Both the position numbers and the translations under genes were made by a program. DNA of 34,603 bases. Origin: CAZOAR01 sp964577985 (GTDB lineage: Bacteria > Gemmatimonadota > CAZMKB01 > CAZNLH01). Position 1 is the first letter of the stretch. Each line of letters starts with the position of its first letter. The notes beneath the pieces were generated by a model. The model ran no database searches. It was given only the letters and a program-made list of their open reading frames with translations, and was not told the origin of the DNA. Positions 7,182 through 15,419 of the stretch are shown here, in pieces. The stretch spans positions 1 to 34,603 of the forward strand of contig CAZOAR010000031.1 in the NCBI GenBank assembly GCA_964577985.1, written 5' to 3'.

Positions 7182-8711
7182 ATGGATCAGCCCAAATTCT
7201 ATGTCACGACCGCGATAGACTACGTAAACAGCAGCCCCCATCTCGGGACGGCGTACGAGAAGATAGCCGCCGACGTTATCGCACGGTATAAGGACTTGTG
7301 CGGTTTCAGAACACGATTCCTCATGGGCAATGACGAACACAGCCACAATGTGGAGAAGCGGGCGAGGGAACTCGGCATGGCGCCGCTGGACTACTGCGAT
7401 ATGATGGCGGAAGAATTCGAGGGCACGTGGGCGGCCCTCAATATCCAGTATAATGATTTCATCCGCACGACAGAGGCCCGGCACGTCACTACCGTACAGG
7501 ACGTTCTGGAGAAGGTGAATGAAAAGGGAGACATCTACAAGGGGTCGTACAGCGGGTGGTACTGCATCCCGTGCGAACGCTTCTACAAGGAGAAGGAGCT
7601 GGAGGAGAAGAAGTGCCCCGTGCATGAGCTCGAAGCGAAGTGGATCGAGGAGGAGAACTATTTCTTTGCCCTGTCCAGGTACAGCGAACCATTGAAGAAG
7701 CTGGTGGAGGAACGACCCGAATTCATTATGCCCGAGAGCCGGAGAAATGAGATTCTCTCGCTCCTCGATCAGGGCATAGAAGACGTTAGTATTTCGAGGT
7801 CGAGTACATCGTGGGGAATCCCGCTCCCGTTCGATACGGGGCACGTCGTGTACGTATGGGTGGACGCGTTGATAAACTATCTCTCCGGGATAGGCTACGC
7901 CAACAACCCGAAACGATTCGAAAAGTACTGGCCTGCAGACCTTCACGTGATCGGCAAGGATATAACGCGATTCCACTGTGTTATATGGCCGGCCATTCTG
8001 ATGAGCGCCGGCCTCGAACTCCCGGGAACGATATTCGGCCACGGCTTCGTCAACGCGGGCGGCATGAAGCTGAGCAAGACCAAGGGAACGGCGGTGGATC
8101 CTCTCGAGCTGGCCGACAAGTATGGCCCGGACGCGCTTCGCTATTATCTGATCCGTGAGATCTCGTTCGGTAAGGATGGAGACTTTTCTGTCGAGCGATT
8201 CGAGGAGCGATACAACGCGGACCTGGCCAACGGCCTTGGCAACCTTTTCAGCCGGGTGCTGACCATGGTCGAGAAGTACGGCGAGGGTGTCGTCCATGCG
8301 CCTTCCTCCATGCACGACGGGGCCGTCCTGTCCGGCGTCGCCTCCGATGTGTTGAAGAACTACAGGGCGAATATGGATTCGTATGACCTGAGTGGCGGTA
8401 CGGCGGAGGTCTGGAAACTGATAAAGGCCGCGGACTATTATGTCGAGGAGACAGCACCGTGGGAGTTGGCCAGGGAGACGAGCTCACACGAACGGTTGAT
8501 GTCGGTACTATATCATCTCGTCGAGGCCCTGAGGCACATCACGATCCTCGTTCACCCCTTGATGCCGGTGAAGTCAAGGACTATGTGGTCCCAGTTGAAC
8601 CTCAGCGGAACAGCAAGCGAACAGGGCCTGCAATGCCTGGGAGAATGGGGCGGCTACCCTTCCGATAACAGGATCGAGAAGGGCGAGTCTCTCTTTCCCC
8701 GCCTCGCCTGA
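7182..8711 (+). CDS. metG: Methionyl-tRNA synthetase
   Basis: Class I synthetase charging tRNA-Met. The HIGH signature appears as HLGT (20-23) and KMSKS as KLSKT (296-300). The connective-peptide metal knuckle is Cys128, Cys131, Cys145 and His148 (YCIPCERF...CPVH), a Cys3-His variant of the usual four-cysteine site. At 509 residues it is the short form, ending after the anticodon-binding helical domain and lacking the C-terminal tRNA-binding (EMAP-like) domain. The ATG at 7182 has GGGAG about 6 nt upstream. It lies 12 bp after ricT and is probably co-transcribed with it. No second synthetase paralogue is seen. Confidence 0.96.
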   Translation: MDQPKFYVTTAIDYVNSSPHLGTAYEKIAADVIARYKDLCGFRTRFLMGNDEHSHNVEKRARELGMAPLDYCDMMAEEFEGTWAALNIQYNDFIRTTEARHVTTVQDVLEKVNEKGDIYKGSYSGWYCIPCERFYKEKELEEKKCPVHELEAKWIEEENYFFALSRYSEPLKKLVEERPEFIMPESRRNEILSLLDQGIEDVSISRSSTSWGIPLPFDTGHVVYVWVDALINYLSGIGYANNPKRFEKYWPADLHVIGKDITRFHCVIWPAILMSAGLELPGTIFGHGFVNAGGMKLSKTKGTAVDPLELADKYGPDALRYYLIREISFGKDGDFSVERFEERYNADLANGLGNLFSRVLTMVEKYGEGVVHAPSSMHDGAVLSGVASDVLKNYRANMDSYDLSGGTAEVWKLIKAADYYVEETAPWELARETSSHERLMSVLYHLVEALRHITILVHPLMPVKSRTMWSQLNLSGTASEQGLQCLGEWGGYPSDNRIEKGESLFPRLA

Positions 8712-8870
8712 TGTTTGGCCATCTCCAGCGGATTATCTCTTGAAACCACGACCGAACGTTAAGACGCATCCGGAAACTTCTTCCCTCTCCGCCGGTTAGC
8801 CCATCAAACAGCTATCCCTCCTGGCAGCTTTTATTCCAACCACTTACGAGCCGCTGTCCGAAGAATCTTC

Positions 8871-8886
8871 TGGCACAATTCCTGCT
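8871..8886 (+). promoter_or_regulatory. Sigma-54 (-24/-12) promoter candidate for the first histidine kinase
   Basis: TGGCACAATTCCTGCT matches the RpoN consensus TGGCAC-N5-TTGCW at all conserved positions except one (C for T before TGC). The invariant GG and GC are separated by exactly 10 nt. It lies in the 239-bp gap after metG, about 65 nt upstream of the kinase ATG, so transcription would start near 8896. No clear enhancer-binding dyad was recognised upstream. Confidence 0.6.
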
Positions 8887-8950
8887 AAACATTCTTGAAC
8901 CGGGTCGCATTGGCTTTTAACAAGTGAGAGAATAATGACGTGGAAGAGTG

Positions 8951-10915
8951 ATGGCCAGAGATAAGAAAAATAAGGTGAAAGAGCGTGAAGTCACGATGAA
9001 ACGGCCCGGCACGCCTTCCAATCCCGTCGCGGACAGGCGCGGGGACGTTGCCCGGCTTAGAGCGGCTGAACGCGGACAAGAGGCGGGAGAAGCGCTTCTG
9101 CGGGCAACCATGGAGGCCACCGCGGACGGCATACTTGTTGTTGACAGCGAGGGAAAAGTCGTTCGGGCGAACGAGCAATTCGCGCGGCTCTGGCGCATCC
9201 CCGAGCGTCTCATGCGCGAGGGGGACGACGCGAAGCTGCTCGACCACGTCCTGGATCAACTGGAAGATCCTGGAGTGTTTCTGGCCAAAGTGGAAGAACT
9301 GTACGACTCGATGGACGAAAGCACCGACATCCTGAACTTCAAGGACGGCCGGATCTTCGAACGATTCACGAAACCACTCATGGTGGAAGGTGAAAAATGC
9401 GGACGGGTCTGGAGCTTTCGTGACATGACCGAGAGCAGGGGGGCAGAGGAGGCGCTGAAGTACACGCTCGACAACTGGAGGTCGACATTCAACGTGGTGA
9501 GCGATTCCATTATGGTGATCGACCGGAACAATCGGATAATCCAGGCTAACCAGGCCACCGCCGATTTCCTTGAGATGCCCATTCCCGAAATAGTTGGAAG
9601 GTCCTGCTATGAACTGGTGCACCGGACTGAGGCCCCCCCGGATTACTGCCCTCTCAGGAAGAGCCTGAAGAGCAGACGGCACGAGGAGGTGGAAGTTTTT
9701 GTACCGGAGAGCAACACCTGGATTTCGGTGAGCGTGAGCCCTATCTGCGACGATAGAGGTGAGATAAACAGGGTAGTGCATGTCCTGAGGGACATTACCG
9801 AACGAAAGACCGCCGAGGACAAGCTTAAGGCGGCCAAGGAATTCGCTGAGAGCGTCTTAAACGGCGTCACTGATTCCATCTCCGTTATAGACACGTCGAG
9901 CTTCAAGATAATAGGAGTGAATCAGGCCTATCTGAAGAGATGGAATATGAAGGAGAAAGACGTCATCGGACAGGAATGTTACGCGATTACCCACGGTAGA
10001 AGTGAACCCTGCGAAGCGCCGGACAACCCGTGCCCGCTCATGGAATCGATCCGCACGGGTCGTCCGGCGACATCCGAGCATCGCCATCACTCACCGGCGG
10101 GAGAATCGGGGTGCTTCGCGCTGACCGCGTTTCCGCTGAAAAATGAGAAGGGCGAGATAGACAGGATCATTCACACTTCCAGGGACATCACGGAACAAAA
10201 GCGCGTGGAGCGAATGAAGGACGAGTTTGTGTCGACCGTGAGCCACGAACTCCGTACTCCGCTGACTTCCATACATGGCGCGATCGACCTCATCGCCAGG
10301 GGTAAAGCGGGCAGAATGACGCCCGAGGCAGAGAAGCTGCTGGATGTCGCAGTGAGAAACAGTCATCGGCTCAAGCGTCTTATCAATGACCTGCTGGATG
10401 TCCAGAAGATAGAAATGGGGGAAGAGAGATTCGACATGAAGCCGCTGGAACTGGCGCCCCTGGTAGCGGAGTCGCTCGAAGAGAACAGGTCCTTCGGCGA
10501 GCAGTTCAATGTTGAGTTTGCCTTCGAGGATCTGCTGCCCAGGGCAAAGGTGAGGGGAGACGATGCTCGACTGAAAAGGGTCCTGGATAACTTTCTCTCC
10601 AACGCCGCCAAGTTCTCCCCTCCCGACAGCCGCGTCGAAGTCTCCATAAGTCGCAACAAGCAGGCGGTCCGGGTGGCCGTCAGAGACCATGGTCAGGGGA
10701 TACCAAAAGACTTCAGGGAGAAGATCTTCGACAAGTTTACCCAGGCGGATTCATCCATGACGAGGGAAAGGGGTGGTACGGGCCTGGGGTTGAATATAGC
10801 GAAAATGATCATTGAACGACACGGCGGGACGATCGACTTCGAGACACGACTCAACAAAGGGACGACATTCTATTTCGAGCTTCCGGAGTGGCCCGTCAAC
10901 GGTGAGGAAAGGTGA
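8951..10915 (+). CDS. Soluble PAS-PAS-PAS sensor histidine kinase
   Basis: A cytoplasmic hybrid-free histidine kinase of 654 residues with no membrane segment. Three PAS domains lie at about 45-160, 170-290 and 295-420. They are followed by HisKA with phospho-acceptor His432 (TVSHELRTPL) and a HATPase domain with the N box (NFLSNAAKFSP), G1 (DHGQGIP) and G2 (GGTGLGLNIAK). PAS2 and PAS3 carry a CY-x3-H...C-P motif: Cys219, His224, Cys233 and Cys343, His348, Cys354, Cys361. This suggests metal, cluster or redox sensing. The kinase core is clearly related to that of the next gene. No response regulator is nearby. The ATG at 8951 is preceded directly by an in-frame GTG (8948) and has GGAAG 4 nt upstream; the ATG at 8996 is an alternative. 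A sigma-54-like promoter precedes it. Confidence 0.9.
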   Translation: MARDKKNKVKEREVTMKRPGTPSNPVADRRGDVARLRAAERGQEAGEALLRATMEATADGILVVDSEGKVVRANEQFARLWRIPERLMREGDDAKLLDHVLDQLEDPGVFLAKVEELYDSMDESTDILNFKDGRIFERFTKPLMVEGEKCGRVWSFRDMTESRGAEEALKYTLDNWRSTFNVVSDSIMVIDRNNRIIQANQATADFLEMPIPEIVGRSCYELVHRTEAPPDYCPLRKSLKSRRHEEVEVFVPESNTWISVSVSPICDDRGEINRVVHVLRDITERKTAEDKLKAAKEFAESVLNGVTDSISVIDTSSFKIIGVNQAYLKRWNMKEKDVIGQECYAITHGRSEPCEAPDNPCPLMESIRTGRPATSEHRHHSPAGESGCFALTAFPLKNEKGEIDRIIHTSRDITEQKRVERMKDEFVSTVSHELRTPLTSIHGAIDLIARGKAGRMTPEAEKLLDVAVRNSHRLKRLINDLLDVQKIEMGEERFDMKPLELAPLVAESLEENRSFGEQFNVEFAFEDLLPRAKVRGDDARLKRVLDNFLSNAAKFSPPDSRVEVSISRNKQAVRVAVRDHGQGIPKDFREKIFDKFTQADSSMTRERGGTGLGLNIAKMIIERHGGTIDFETRLNKGTTFYFELPEWPVNGEER

Positions 10916-10936
10916 GTGACTCTCCTGGCCGATTGC

Positions 10937-10952
10937 AGGCACGAATCATGCG
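10937..10952 (+). promoter_or_regulatory. Sigma-54 (-24/-12) promoter candidate for the second histidine kinase
   Basis: AGGCACGAATCATGCG has GGCACG exactly as in the -24 element and TGC at -12, with the GG-to-GC distance of 10 nt that RpoN requires. It differs from the consensus at the flanking T, at one T of the -12 element and at the last base. It lies in the 137-bp gap between the two kinase genes, about 100 nt before the start codon. Confidence 0.45.
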
Positions 10953-11052
10953 TCGCTCCGCCGGGATCGGGCCGACCGCTACCTGAGAGATCCGGTTCTC
11001 TCCGTAGTTTCGGGGTGGAACTGATCAGACAACCGCAGGAAAGGGAAGAGAG

Positions 11053-14000
11053 TTGGGGATCTCTACGCGTATGACGCACAGCACAGAAGTAAAGAGGATC
11101 GTGACCTATGTGGGCCTTGGTGTCAGCCTCTTTCTGCTATTCATACTTCTACGTCATTCCGGGTGGCAGGGTAGCGTACAGATCCACACCCTGATGGAGG
11201 TGTCCTCGACGCTCCTCGCCTGCTTCGTCGGCACGGTCGCGCTTGTTCGATATCATACCCGGCAGGCCGGCGTCATCCTGTTCATAGGTGTGGGGTTCCT
11301 CGGCACCGCACTCCTGAATGGGTACCACACGATCGCGACGAGCGTGGCTTCTGGTGGCCTGCTCGACTCAGCTTCTCCGTCGCTGATGGCCTGGAGCGGC
11401 AGTACTGCGCGTCTCTATCTTTCTCTCTTCATGTTTGTCAGCCTGCTGGCCTGGCGCAGGGAGACGAAATACGGTGACAGAGGCACCATAAACGCGAAGA
11501 AGGTGTATGCAACAGCCACGCTCATCGTCATGTCCATCTCGTTCATTATCACGTTCTATCCCCTGCCCCCGGCATATTATTCAGGGAAAACGTTTGGACG
11601 CCCGGAGGAACTTATTGCCGCGCTGTTCTTTCTGCTCGCGCTGGTGGGATACTTTCGGAAGGGGGAGTGGAAGAAGAGCGCCTTAGAGCACTGGATTGTA
11701 CTCTTCCTGTTTGTGAGCTTCACGTACGAGGCAATGTTCTTCTCATTGTCACTCCGCGCCTCCGACCCTCTGTTCGGTGCTGCCCATATACTGGAGCCGG
11801 TCAGTTACGTCTGTATATTGACAGGACTTCTCATCAGCACGTTCCACATCTTCAAGCGCGCGGAGAGGTCGATAGATGACGTAGCCGCGGCTAACGAGTA
11901 TATGCGGGCAGAGATTGCAGAGCGGGAGACCGCGGAGAGAGCGCTCGCGAGGCGTGACGCGCTGCTCGAGGCGATAGACCTGGCGGCGCGGCGGTTCATG
12001 GAATCATCGCGCTGGGAGGAGCATATCGGAGAAGTCCTCAGGCGACTGGGAAACGCCGCAGAGGTGAGCCGTGTTTATATCTTCGAGAATCACTGTGGAG
12101 TGGATCAGCGTCTCCTCACGAGCCAGCGCCACGAGTGGGTTGGCCAGGGAGTGGCCGCGGAGATAGGCAACCCTGACCTGCAGGAGATAGACTGGCATGC
12201 CGCGGGCTTCGGGCGCTGGGTCGAGTTGATGAGCCGCGGCGATATAATCGAGGGGAACATACGGGAATTTCCCGTGAGTGAGCGAGAGATGCTCGAGGCG
12301 CAGGAGATCAAGTCTATCGCCGTAGTCCCCGTCTTCGTCGTGCGGCAGTGGTGGGGATTTCTCGGTTTTGATGAGTGCGTTGCCGAGCGACAGTGGTCGC
12401 CGGCCGAACTCGAGGCCATCAAGCTGGCGGCGAGTACCCTCGGGGCGGCAATCCATAAGGAGGATTCCGGGAAGCGGATGGAGGGTGTCAGCAGGCTGAC
12501 CCGGGACCTGCTTGCCGCGGGACTTCCGGCAGAGAAGTTCAGGACAATCACCGATGGAATAGTGGACATCTTCAAGGCGGATTTCGCGAGGATATGGGTA
12601 ATCGGGAAGGGGGATAGATGTGATGACGGTTGTGTCCACGCACGCGACTCAGGACCGCGGCACGCGTGTACGCATCGGGATAAATGCCTCCATCTCGTTG
12701 CAAGTTCCGGAAGATATACACATACGGATGGAAAAGTCCATCGGCGCGTTCCGTTAGGTTGCTACAAGATAGGGCGCCTCGGTTCAGGAGAGGAGGACGG
12801 CTTTCTAACAAACGATGTGGCGGGCGACCCCAGGGTGCACGACCACGAGTGGGCAGAGCGCCTCGGCCTGGTCTCATTCGCCGGCTATCGGCTGCAGTCA
12901 CCCTCGGGCGAGCCCACGGGTGTGATGGCGCTCTTCAGCAGGAGAAGGATATCGCATGATGAGGATGTCCTCCTTGGTAATGTTGCCGGCAGCCTCGCAC
13001 AGGTCATTCAGAGGATGCAGGCGGAGAGGGCCCGCGAAGAGATGGCCGCGTTAGCCCGCTTCAATCCGGCGCCGGTGATCAGAATCGATCGACAGGGAAA
13101 GATCACGACTGCCAACCCCGCGGCGCACGACCTCCTTGGCGATGTCAGGCTGGAAGGGCGTCCCCTGGCAGAGGCCCTGCCCCCTCTCTCCGCAATAGAT
13201 GTCGAGGAAGATATCAGGGAGGGGAAGCTAAACAGACATACGGCCAGGATCGACGACAGGGAGTACATGTTTGTCACATGTGGCATCCCGGATCTGGAGA
13301 TAATGAACATATATGGAAGCGACATCACAGAGGAGGTAAGGGAAAAGATCCTCAGGTCCGCGCTTTACCAGATTTCCGAGGCGGCAAGCAGTTCCATCGG
13401 CCTCGAGGAGCTTTACGGAATCATTCACGAGGAACTCGGCAGGCTTATCGATACCGGCAACTTCTACATAGCGCTCTACGACCCGAAGGCGGACATGTAC
13501 ACGTTCCCTTATATCATCGACGAGTACGACGAGGTCTCTGATTTCACGCCGCAACAGCTCAGGAAAAGCCTTACAGATCATGTCAGGAAGACAGGCACCA
13601 CGCTCCTTGTGGATCCCGCTGTTCACAGGAGACTGATCGAGGAAGGTGAGGTGGAGATAGTAGGGGAGCCGGCAGCCCAGTGGCTTGGCGCTCCCCTGAA
13701 GGGATCTGCAGGAGTTATCGGGGTGGTGGCCGTCCAGAGCTATTCCGATCCTGATGTGTATGGTGAGGAGGAGATCGATCTCCTGACATTCGTCTCGGAT
13801 CATATCGCAATGGCAATCGAGCGCAAGCGCACGGCAGAGAATCTGAAGCTCTCACAGTTCACCATAGATCACAGTTCAGAATCGATGTTCTGGATAGGAC
13901 CTGATGCCCGCTTCCTGAGGGTGAATGACCACGCCTGCGAGGCGCTCGGCTATTCACGTGAAGAGCTCCTGTCGATGGCGGTCCCGGAGATCGATCCCAA

Positions 14001-14895
14001 TTTCCGGCGGGATGTCTGGGAAGACCAATGGAACGACCTGAAAGAAAACGGCACGCTCACGTTTGAGACGCTCCATCGGACCAAAAACGGAAGGGAGTTT
14101 CCTGTCGAGGTCGTGGCGAACTATATCGAGTATGAAGGTCAGGGATTTAATTTCGCGTATGCCCGCGATATTACAGAGCGGAAAAAGGTGGAACGGTTGA
14201 AAGACGAGTTCGTCTCGACGGTGAGCCACGAACTGAGAACTCCTCTGACATCGGTCCACGGGGCGATAAGCCTGATCAACTGCGGGAAGACAGGCGTCCT
14301 GCCTCCGAAGGCGAGGGCGCTGCTGGAGATCGCCGAGAGAAACAGCCAGCGCCTCAGAAACCTGATAGACGACCTCCTCGATATACAGAAGATAGAATCC
14401 GGGGCCATGGTCTTTGAGCTCAAGCCCCGCACCCTGTCGCCTCTGATAAGGCAGTCGCTCGAAAACAACAGGTCCTTCGGGGAGCAGTTCGATGTCGAGT
14501 TCGTCTTCAACGACCTTCTCGACGGTGTCAAGGTGAACGCAGATAATGATCGCCTGACGCAGGTAATGGACAATCTCCTCTCAAACGCCGCGAAGTATTC
14601 TCCTCCTCACGACAGGGTGGAAATATCAGCCATCCGGCACGACGACAGGGTCCGGGTAACGGTCACCGACCACGGCGAAGGGATCCCCGAGGATTTTCAC
14701 AAGGAGGTCTTCGGTAAGTTCACGCAGGCCGATGGATCGACGACGCGGGAGAAGGGGGGGACAGGCCTGGGGTTGAGTATCGCCAAGTCAATCATAGAAA
14801 AACATGGCGGAACGATAGGGTTCGACACCGGCCTCGATATCGGGACCACCTTCTACTTTGAGCTGCCTGCGCTGGAGGAGTCGAAAGACTCCTGA
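11053..14895 (+). CDS. Membrane-bound multi-sensor histidine kinase (MASE3-like, GAF, PAS)
   Basis: A 1280-residue sensor kinase. Residues 1-270 form about seven to eight membrane helices resembling the MASE3 sensor (HTLMEVSSTLLAC...). A short coiled coil follows at about 275-305. GAF1 is at about 318-468, GAF2 at about 478-650, PAS at about 660-760, GAF3 at about 770-925 and a second PAS at about 930-1045. HisKA follows with phospho-acceptor His1059 and then HATPase (GGTGLGLSIAK). GAF2 holds a cysteine cluster: Cys523-x3-Cys527-x11-Cys539-x5-Cys545, with Cys570 later. The last 230 residues are strongly similar to the preceding kinase. The TTG at 11053 has AAGGGAAGAG just upstream; the ATG at 11071 is an alternative. 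No receiver domain and no adjacent regulator is present, so its output partner is unknown. Confidence 0.9.
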   Translation: MGISTRMTHSTEVKRIVTYVGLGVSLFLLFILLRHSGWQGSVQIHTLMEVSSTLLACFVGTVALVRYHTRQAGVILFIGVGFLGTALLNGYHTIATSVASGGLLDSASPSLMAWSGSTARLYLSLFMFVSLLAWRRETKYGDRGTINAKKVYATATLIVMSISFIITFYPLPPAYYSGKTFGRPEELIAALFFLLALVGYFRKGEWKKSALEHWIVLFLFVSFTYEAMFFSLSLRASDPLFGAAHILEPVSYVCILTGLLISTFHIFKRAERSIDDVAAANEYMRAEIAERETAERALARRDALLEAIDLAARRFMESSRWEEHIGEVLRRLGNAAEVSRVYIFENHCGVDQRLLTSQRHEWVGQGVAAEIGNPDLQEIDWHAAGFGRWVELMSRGDIIEGNIREFPVSEREMLEAQEIKSIAVVPVFVVRQWWGFLGFDECVAERQWSPAELEAIKLAASTLGAAIHKEDSGKRMEGVSRLTRDLLAAGLPAEKFRTITDGIVDIFKADFARIWVIGKGDRCDDGCVHARDSGPRHACTHRDKCLHLVASSGRYTHTDGKVHRRVPLGCYKIGRLGSGEEDGFLTNDVAGDPRVHDHEWAERLGLVSFAGYRLQSPSGEPTGVMALFSRRRISHDEDVLLGNVAGSLAQVIQRMQAERAREEMAALARFNPAPVIRIDRQGKITTANPAAHDLLGDVRLEGRPLAEALPPLSAIDVEEDIREGKLNRHTARIDDREYMFVTCGIPDLEIMNIYGSDITEEVREKILRSALYQISEAASSSIGLEELYGIIHEELGRLIDTGNFYIALYDPKADMYTFPYIIDEYDEVSDFTPQQLRKSLTDHVRKTGTTLLVDPAVHRRLIEEGEVEIVGEPAAQWLGAPLKGSAGVIGVVAVQSYSDPDVYGEEEIDLLTFVSDHIAMAIERKRTAENLKLSQFTIDHSSESMFWIGPDARFLRVNDHACEALGYSREELLSMAVPEIDPNFRRDVWEDQWNDLKENGTLTFETLHRTKNGREFPVEVVANYIEYEGQGFNFAYARDITERKKVERLKDEFVSTVSHELRTPLTSVHGAISLINCGKTGVLPPKARALLEIAERNSQRLRNLIDDLLDIQKIESGAMVFELKPRTLSPLIRQSLENNRSFGEQFDVEFVFNDLLDGVKVNADNDRLTQVMDNLLSNAAKYSPPHDRVEISAIRHDDRVRVTVTDHGEGIPEDFHKEVFGKFTQADGSTTREKGGTGLGLSIAKSIIEKHGGTIGFDTGLDIGTTFYFELPALEESKDS

Positions 14896-14916
14896 TGACA
14901 CGATCTTCACAACTAC

Positions 14917-14944
14917 TGGACATCTCAGCGCCCTCCCTTATATT
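14917..14944 (+). promoter_or_regulatory. Candidate sigma-70-type promoter for menI
   Basis: TGGACA (14917-14922) and TATATT (14939-14944), 16 nt apart, each match the consensus at five of six positions. They lie between the kinase stop and the thioesterase start and would give a leader of about 33 nt. Confidence 0.45.
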
Positions 14945-14983
14945 TTACCTTCTGGACAACGGTCACGGACAATGGAGCCCACG

Positions 14984-15397
14984 ATGGGAATGTTCCACCA
15001 CAAGGTTGTTGTAAACATGCAGGACACAGACGCGGCGGGCATCCTCTTCTTCGCCTGTCAGTTCGAGTTCGCGCACGAAACGTATGAGGCGTTTCTGGAA
15101 TCTATAGGGTTTTCGTTCGCCGAGGCACTGGAGAATGAACCGTTTCTGCTGCCGATTGTACACGCCGAATCCGATTACCTGAGGCCGTTGAAGGTGGGGG
15201 ACAAGCTCGACGTTGGGCTGAAGGTGGCCGGCCTGGGCAACACCTCCTTCAGGCTGGAGTATCTCATCAAACGTAATGGCGGGGAGGTCGTCGGGCGGAC
15301 GAGAACGGTCCATGTGGCGATTACGAAGGCCGACGGCAGGAAGGCGCCACTGCCCGGCAGATTACGCGAGTCCCTGGAGAGATTTCAGGCGGCGTGA
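14984..15397 (+). CDS. menI: 1,4-dihydroxy-2-naphthoyl-CoA thioesterase (4HBT hotdog fold)
   Basis: A hotdog-fold thioesterase that most likely releases DHNA from DHNA-CoA, the step between MenB and MenA. The 4HBT motif DTDAAGILFF (about residues 12-21) holds the catalytic Asp. The later PIVHAESDYLRPLKVGDKL stretch resembles the cyanobacterial and plant DHNA-CoA thioesterases more than YbgC. The ATG at 14984 (MFHHK after MG) has GGAG 6 nt upstream; the ATG at 14972 lacks a ribosome site. That gives 137 residues, normal for the family. It converges on menE with 22 bp between stops, so the men cluster supplies the missing hydrolase on the opposite strand. A general acyl-CoA thioesterase is the alternative. 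Confidence 0.82.
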   Translation: MGMFHHKVVVNMQDTDAAGILFFACQFEFAHETYEAFLESIGFSFAEALENEPFLLPIVHAESDYLRPLKVGDKLDVGLKVAGLGNTSFRLEYLIKRNGGEVVGRTRTVHVAITKADGRKAPLPGRLRESLERFQAA

Positions 15398-15419
15398 ACC
15401 ACTGCGTCGCATGTGTACG

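Noticed and set aside
7152..8315. Long minus-strand reading frame of 387 codons antisense to metG
   Set aside because: It is the mirror of a codon-biased, fully conserved metG; its translation matches no family and has no ribosome site.
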